In this document: piece after piece, positions 14,417-18,127 of the stretch | Numbering within the stretch: position 1 is the first letter of the stretch | Layout: each line of letters begins with the position of its first letter | Origin: Zwartia sp. | GTDB lineage: Bacteria > Pseudomonadota > Gammaproteobacteria > Burkholderiales > Burkholderiaceae_B | Assembly: GCA_030653405.1 (NCBI GenBank) | Contig: JAURZO010000089.1 | Span: 1 to 18,127, forward strand | Reading direction: 5' to 3' | Length of the DNA stretch: 18,127 nucleotides | Position numbers and translations under genes: made by a program | Notes under the pieces: generated by a model | The model's database searches: none | Told to the model about the DNA's origin: nothing | What the model saw: the letters and a program-made list of their open reading frames with translations, nothing else

Positions 14417-15648
14417 TGAGTTTAAATGAACAGCGTCTGACAGGACTGATGGCCAAAATGCCATGGTCGGGAAGACTTCTTGTGAATTTACTGAGTCGGA
14501 TCTCAACGGGCTCGCTCAAGCTTGTCGATCCCTTCGGGATTGAGTTAATGCTTGGACAAAATGCCTCAGACTCGTCCGGCTCGCTCTTACACGCCGAATT
14601 GCGCATTCTTGACTGGCGTGCTGCGAGTTTGATTTTGCGGCAAGGTGACGTCGGTTTTGCAGAAAGTTTGCGACGCGGCTGGGTGGAGTCTCCTGACTTG
14701 GTGGCTTTGTTCACGTTAGCGATCCGCAATGAACAGATTTCAGAGGCTGTCGATGGTCATTGGTGGGCGCTCCTGCTTAAACGGTTATCGCATTGGATCC
14801 TCAAAGACAACAGTCGTGCGGGCAGTCGTCGCAATATCTTGAGTCACTACGATGTAGGCAATCCTTTCTACCGACTTTGGCTCGATCCATCTATGACATA
14901 TTCTTCGGGTTTGTTTGAAGGAGATATGTCCAGAGAGCTAGAGGCCTCTCAAGATGCAAAGTACGACCGCATTTTGGATGAGCTTCAAGCGCAGCCAGGA
15001 CAGACGATTCTCGAAGTCGGTTGTGGCTGGGGCGGCTTTGCAGAGCGTGCGGCCCGTCGCGGCTTGAACGTGATCGGCATCACATTGTCTGATGCGCAGT
15101 TGGAGTGGGCCACTCAGCGGATGCAAGACGCGGGGCTCAGTGATCGTGTGCAATTGCGTCTTCAAGACTATCGCGATGTTCCCGAAAAATTTGATCATAT
15201 CGTCTCGATCGAGATGTTTGAAGCGGTGGGGTTATTACACTGGTCCGGCTATTTTCAGATGTTGTCGCGTTGCTTAAAACCCGAGGGCAAAATCGTTGTG
15301 CAAACCATCGATATCGCCGAAGACCGTTTCGATGCTTACCGTCGCGGCACGGATTTTATTCAGCAATATATTTTTCCAGGCGGTATGTTGCCAAGTCCGA
15401 CGCGTTTCAAAAAGGAATCCGAGGCTGCGGGGCTGAGTGTGCTGAATATGTATGGGTTTGGTCAAGACTATGCCGAAACCCTTAAGCGCTGGGCGCAACG
15501 TTTTGAAGAAAGTCTGACGCAAATTCGTGAGCTGGGCTATGACGATGCTTTTATACGCGTCTGGAGAATGTACCTCGCTTATTGCGAGGTCGGTTTTAGA
15601 CAAGCAAGGACGGATGTCAAACAATGGACATTATGCGCAAAATCCTGA
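14416..15648 (+). CDS. cfa: Cyclopropane-fatty-acid-synthase-like SAM methyltransferase
   Basis: A 410-residue enzyme with an N-terminal lipid-binding region and a C-terminal SAM methyltransferase domain. Key segments are SHYDVGNPFYRLWLDPSMTYSSGLF (143-167), SAM motif I ILEVGCGWGGFAERAA (198-213), GITLSDAQLEWA (221-232), QDYRDVPEKFDHIVSIEMFEAVG (250-272), and FIQQYIFPGGMLPS (314-327). It transfers a methyl or methylene group to the double bond of a phospholipid acyl chain at the membrane. The active site differs from E. coli Cfa: the positions of Cys139 and His266 are Ser164 and Gln296, whereas Glu269 and Tyr352 match Glu239 and Tyr317. This pattern and the neighbours favour a methylating relative of BfaB/UfaM rather than a true cyclopropane synthase, so the symbol is used only in the broad family sense. 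AAGG 8 bases upstream and a one-base overlap with the previous stop (TAATG) support the start. Confidence 0.92.
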   Translation: MSLNEQRLTGLMAKMPWSGRLLVNLLSRISTGSLKLVDPFGIELMLGQNASDSSGSLLHAELRILDWRAASLILRQGDVGFAESLRRGWVESPDLVALFTLAIRNEQISEAVDGHWWALLLKRLSHWILKDNSRAGSRRNILSHYDVGNPFYRLWLDPSMTYSSGLFEGDMSRELEASQDAKYDRILDELQAQPGQTILEVGCGWGGFAERAARRGLNVIGITLSDAQLEWATQRMQDAGLSDRVQLRLQDYRDVPEKFDHIVSIEMFEAVGLLHWSGYFQMLSRCLKPEGKIVVQTIDIAEDRFDAYRRGTDFIQQYIFPGGMLPSPTRFKKESEAAGLSVLNMYGFGQDYAETLKRWAQRFEESLTQIRELGYDDAFIRVWRMYLAYCEVGFRQARTDVKQWTLCAKS

Positions 15649-16142
15649 TCTCTCTTTTTTTAACGCTGTCGATGTCGGGCGTATTCGCAGCGCCAACATT
15701 CACAACGCTCTTGCCTGGCGCACAACAAGTTGGCCAGGGTATGTTCAAGCGTTTTGGCTGGTCGATTTATGAGGCGAGTCTCTACGCGCCGGAGGGTCGT
15801 TTCAATCCGCGGCAACCCTATGCGTTGACCCTCACATACGAGCGCACGATTTCAGGCGACCGATTGGTTGAAGCTTCGCTGGATCAAATGCGCAAGTTGG
15901 GCGCACCCGTTGACGAACATCCAAACTGGGCTGCAGAGCTCGCACGCGTGTTGCCGAGCGTCTCAAAGGGTGTGACGCTGACAGGCGTTTATCGGCCGGG
16001 CGAAGGTGCGACTTTTTATCAGATGAACATTGAAACGGGTCGTGTGGATGATGATTTAGCGCGTTGGTTTTTCGCTATCTGGTTGGATCCCCGCACGAGT
16101 GAGCCCAGCTTGCGACAGGCCTTGATCGGGGCGAGTCAGTGA
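15624..16142 (+). CDS. Chalcone-isomerase-like domain protein, secreted paralogue
   Basis: A 172-residue protein of the same chalcone-isomerase-like family as the first gene of the operon. It carries a typical signal peptide (MRKILISLFLTLSMSGVFA, cleavage before APTF), so the mature protein is periplasmic. Domain landmarks are MFKRFGWSIYEASLYAPEG (about 37-55), FNPRQPYALTLTYERTISG, SLDQM, WAAELARVLPSVSKGVTL, GEGATFYQMN and the conserved end WFFAIWLDPRTSEPSLRQALIG. Members of this family are common in proteobacterial operons with Cfa-like enzymes, but the activity is unknown. A lipid-binding or cyclisation role is only a guess. The gene overlaps the end of cfa by 25 bases if translation starts at 15624 (GGA 9 bases upstream), or by 16 bases from ATG 15633, which gives a more standard signal peptide. 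It overlaps the next gene by 4 bases (GTGA). Confidence 0.85.
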   Translation: MDIMRKILISLFLTLSMSGVFAAPTFTTLLPGAQQVGQGMFKRFGWSIYEASLYAPEGRFNPRQPYALTLTYERTISGDRLVEASLDQMRKLGAPVDEHPNWAAELARVLPSVSKGVTLTGVYRPGEGATFYQMNIETGRVDDDLARWFFAIWLDPRTSEPSLRQALIGASQ

Positions 16143-17416
16143 GACCACGTGGCTTAGCCGCCTATGCTGCATTGGGGTTGCCGCTCGCCATGGCGATGCT
16201 TCCCATCTACATGATTTCACCAAAATTTTATGGCGATGGTTTAGGTGTTGACCTCGCTGCCCTAGGTGCTGTTCTGTTTCTCACGCGAATGCTCGATACG
16301 ATTCAGGATCCATTTCTAGGTCGAGTTGTGGATGCGTATCAACGCAAACGCTATGGCTGGCGTGTGCTCATGCTGGTCTCGGGGCTTTTACTCGCACTTG
16401 GTTTCGTCATGCTCTTTACACCGCCAGAGTGGTCAGCAGGTGGCTTGCTTGGCTGGCTCACGCTCAGCCTGGTGATTGTGTATTTCGCCCATAGCCTATT
16501 GAGTATTTGTTATCTGACATGGGGCGCAAGACTGACTGACGATATTGCTGAGCGCTCGCGTGTGACAGCTTGGCGCGAGGCCTTTGGATTGATTGGTGTG
16601 GTCGTTGCGTCTGTGTTGCCAACGTTCTGGGTAGCCGATTGGGGGCCACGTCAAGGCTATCAGTTATTTGCCTGGGTTTTTGTGGCAGTGCTGGTGGTTG
16701 GCTTGCTCACAACACTTTTTGCGGCGCCATCCCCCAAAGTCTCGACCGTCGGCTCGCTCGAAGGTTGGCGCGCTGCGCTTTCACCATTGGCCGTACGCAA
16801 AGTCATGTGGTTTTATCTGTTTAATGCCATCTCTGTCGCGATTCCTGCAACGCTTGTGCTCTTTTTTATTGATGATGTGGTGCAGGCACCTCAACAGGCA
16901 GGCCTTTTTTTAGGCGTCTATTTTTTAGCCGGCATGCTGACGCTTCCACTTTGGGTTGCTTTGTCGGATCGCATCGGCAAGGCTTTTGCCTGGCTACTCG
17001 GCAGCGTGTTGGCGGCAGCTTCTTTGCTTTCTGCGAGTTTGATCGGTCCAGGCGATGTGATGGGTTTTGCGTTGATTTGTTTCGCATCAGGCGCGGCCCT
17101 GGGGGCTGATGTGGCGCTGCCGCCCGCCATGCTTGCGGATGCGATTCCCGAGGAAAAGCGCAGAAGTACGGGCTTGTATTTTGGTATCTGGGTGTTGATC
17201 AGCAAATTTGCTCTGGCGCTTGCCGCAGGCTTGGCACTTCCAAGCTTAAAAATATTTGGTTATATGCCCGGACAAGTTCAGACCGTGAGCGGATTGATAG
17301 CGCTCTATGTTTTTTTGCCAATCATTTTCAAGGTTGGTGCCATAGCGGTTCTTTTTCCGCAGTTGAATGAAAACTGGTTAACGCGGACTTTTGTCCGCAA
17401 GGGGTCTCAAAAATGA
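16139..17416 (+). CDS. MFS transporter, GPH (MelB-like) type
   Basis: A 425-residue membrane protein with about 12 hydrophobic helices, starting at a GTG that overlaps the previous stop (GTGA), with GGGG about 8 bases upstream. The helix 2 to loop 2-3 region TRMLDTIQDPFLGRVVDAYQ-KRYGWR (49-75) is the signature of the glycoside-pentoside-hexuronide:cation symporter group (MFS_2). The second half has the matching helix pairs and a charged loop EEKRRSTGLYFG after helix 10. Sugar transport is not implied by the context: from memory, similar GPH members sit in the same lipid-operon type in Rhodobacter, and MelB-like relatives in animals (MFSD2A) move lysophospholipids. A role in moving a lipid or lipid-derived molecule across the inner membrane is therefore plausible but unproven. 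The downstream lipoprotein overlaps it by 4 bases. Confidence 0.88.
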   Translation: MRPRGLAAYAALGLPLAMAMLPIYMISPKFYGDGLGVDLAALGAVLFLTRMLDTIQDPFLGRVVDAYQRKRYGWRVLMLVSGLLLALGFVMLFTPPEWSAGGLLGWLTLSLVIVYFAHSLLSICYLTWGARLTDDIAERSRVTAWREAFGLIGVVVASVLPTFWVADWGPRQGYQLFAWVFVAVLVVGLLTTLFAAPSPKVSTVGSLEGWRAALSPLAVRKVMWFYLFNAISVAIPATLVLFFIDDVVQAPQQAGLFLGVYFLAGMLTLPLWVALSDRIGKAFAWLLGSVLAAASLLSASLIGPGDVMGFALICFASGAALGADVALPPAMLADAIPEEKRRSTGLYFGIWVLISKFALALAAGLALPSLKIFGYMPGQVQTVSGLIALYVFLPIIFKVGAIAVLFPQLNENWLTRTFVRKGSQK

Positions 17417-17961
17417 AATTCAAAGCACTCGTTGCCTCAGCAACTGCCGCACTGATGACTGCTTGTGGAAGCGTGGATGTGGAACAGTACGCCAAAGAAA
17501 CACCCAAGCTCGAGCTCTCTCAGTTTTTTACTGGCACGATTGATGCCTGGGGTATTTTTCAAAAGCGTAATGGCGAGGTTGCACGTCGCTTTCACGTGGA
17601 AATCCTGACGAATTGGAGTAGTCCACAAGAAGGGACACTGGACGAGCGGTTTACCTACTCTGATGGTGAAAAGCAGCGCAGAGTCTGGACGTTGAAAAAG
17701 CAAGCGGATGGTACATGGCAGGGCACAGCGGATGATGTTGTTGGCGTCGCCACGGGCCGTGTGTCTGGTAACGCGCTGCACTGGACCTATGTTCTGCGAC
17801 TTCCTGTCGATGGCAAGGAGTATCTTGTTAATTTTGACGACTGGATGTGGCAGATGGATGAGTCCTCAATGATGAACCGCTCGACAATGTCAAAGTTCGG
17901 GATAGATCTGGGCGAGGTGACATTGTTTTTCCGTAAACGTGCACCAGGTCAACCGTCATGA
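17413..17961 (+). CDS. DUF3833 family lipoprotein
   Basis: A 182-residue lipoprotein. The N-terminus MKFKALVASATAALMTAC carries a lipobox with the lipidated cysteine at residue 18, followed by Gly-Ser, so an outer-membrane location is likely since no Asp follows the cysteine. The mature part is beta-rich, with the DUF3833 pattern LSQFFTGTIDAWGIFQKRNGEV (36-57), RRFHVEI, ERFTYSDGEKQRRVW, WTYVLRLPVDGKEYLVNFDDWMW and a conserved C-terminal SMMNRSTMSKFGI-LGEVTLFFRK. The fold is probably a lipocalin-like barrel, which would suit binding a hydrophobic ligand; this is inference. The gene overlaps the transporter by 4 bases (ATGA) and the SDR gene by 4 bases (ATGA), and AAGGGG 8 bases upstream gives a strong ribosome-binding site. 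DUF3833 genes recur in this operon type in other proteobacteria. Confidence 0.88.
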   Translation: MKFKALVASATAALMTACGSVDVEQYAKETPKLELSQFFTGTIDAWGIFQKRNGEVARRFHVEILTNWSSPQEGTLDERFTYSDGEKQRRVWTLKKQADGTWQGTADDVVGVATGRVSGNALHWTYVLRLPVDGKEYLVNFDDWMWQMDESSMMNRSTMSKFGIDLGEVTLFFRKRAPGQPS

Positions 17962-18127
17962 TGCACGCCTTGAATCCGCCAATCAAAAGCTGGGCAGGTA
18001 AGCGAGTTTGGATTGTCGGGGCTTCGAGCGGAATTGGTGCAGCCCTGGCGCGCGCCTTGCTTGATGCTGGCGCATGGGTCACTGTGTCGGCGCGTCGGCA
18101 GGAGGCCTTGGATGAGGTGATCGCATC
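17958..18127 (+). CDS. Short-chain dehydrogenase/reductase (SDR), N-terminal part only
   Basis: The first 56 residues of an SDR oxidoreductase run off the right edge. The nucleotide-binding motif is VWIVGASSGIGAALARALLDAGA (17-39), with the glycine pattern GASSGIG at 21-27, followed by VTVSARRQEAL (41-51). The two Arg after the second strand suggest preference for NADP(H). The catalytic Tyr-Lys pair lies beyond the window. The start ATG at 17958 overlaps the DUF3833 stop (ATGA), with a second ATG directly after it, so the gene is part of the same coupled operon. SDRs next to DUF3833 genes recur in comparable Rhodobacter and Vibrio clusters (from memory). A role in reducing or oxidising a lipid-derived ketone or alcohol fits, but the substrate is unknown. 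Confidence 0.88.
   Translation, partial: MMHALNPPIKSWAGKRVWIVGASSGIGAALARALLDAGAWVTVSARRQEALDEVIA

Noticed and set aside
11604..18127. Whether the operon is a mobile or horizontally acquired island
   Set aside because: No integrase, transposase, tRNA end or direct-repeat boundary is visible, and codon and base use look like the flanking genes.

Overview
The window looks like chromosomal DNA of a betaproteobacterium, most likely Burkholderiales (perhaps Alcaligenaceae). The evidence is a GTP-type PEP carboxykinase, a typical RdgC, moderate GC with AT-rich promoters, and the overall codon use. The genus call is only an inference. No tRNA, rRNA, insertion sequence, CRISPR array or phage gene was found.

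Left part (1-6922), central and scavenging metabolism: the N-terminal part of a TfdA/TauD-type 2-oxoglutarate dioxygenase (minus strand, cut by the left edge, GTG start) is divergent from a D-2-hydroxyacid dehydrogenase. Then come pckG (GTP PEP carboxykinase), a strong bidirectional terminator, a convergent M20-family N-carbamoyl-amino-acid/allantoate amidohydrolase, and a divergent pyruvate kinase gene whose leader carries a compact stem-loop.

Middle part (6923-10982): a leader with a possible promoter and terminator-like hairpin precedes an exported SAM-type methyltransferase. An APC-family amino-acid permease follows, then on the minus strand an unrecognised acidic 107-aa protein and rdgC.

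Right part (10983-18127), the most interesting region: a TetR-family regulator is divergent from a tightly overlapped run of eight genes that continues past the right edge. In order they are a cytosolic chalcone-isomerase-like protein, a COG2907-type FAD oxidoreductase, a DUF1365 protein, a cyclopropane-fatty-acid-synthase-like methyltransferase, a second chalcone-isomerase-like protein with a signal peptide, a GPH-type MFS transporter, a DUF3833 lipoprotein and an SDR oxidoreductase. Every junction overlaps by 1 to 25 bases, so the genes are probably translated in a coupled way.

The FAD oxidoreductase, DUF1365 and Cfa-like trio matches, from memory, the mycobacterial Rv0449c-Rv0448c-Rv0447c genes for 10-methyl (tuberculostearic) fatty acids and the Rhodobacter genes for methylated and furan fatty acids. 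The likely job is to methylate and then reduce, desaturate or oxidise acyl chains on membrane phospholipids. The remaining genes would be an envelope or transport arm of unknown function. The Cfa-like enzyme lacks two of the classical bicarbonate-site residues, which argues against simple cyclopropanation.
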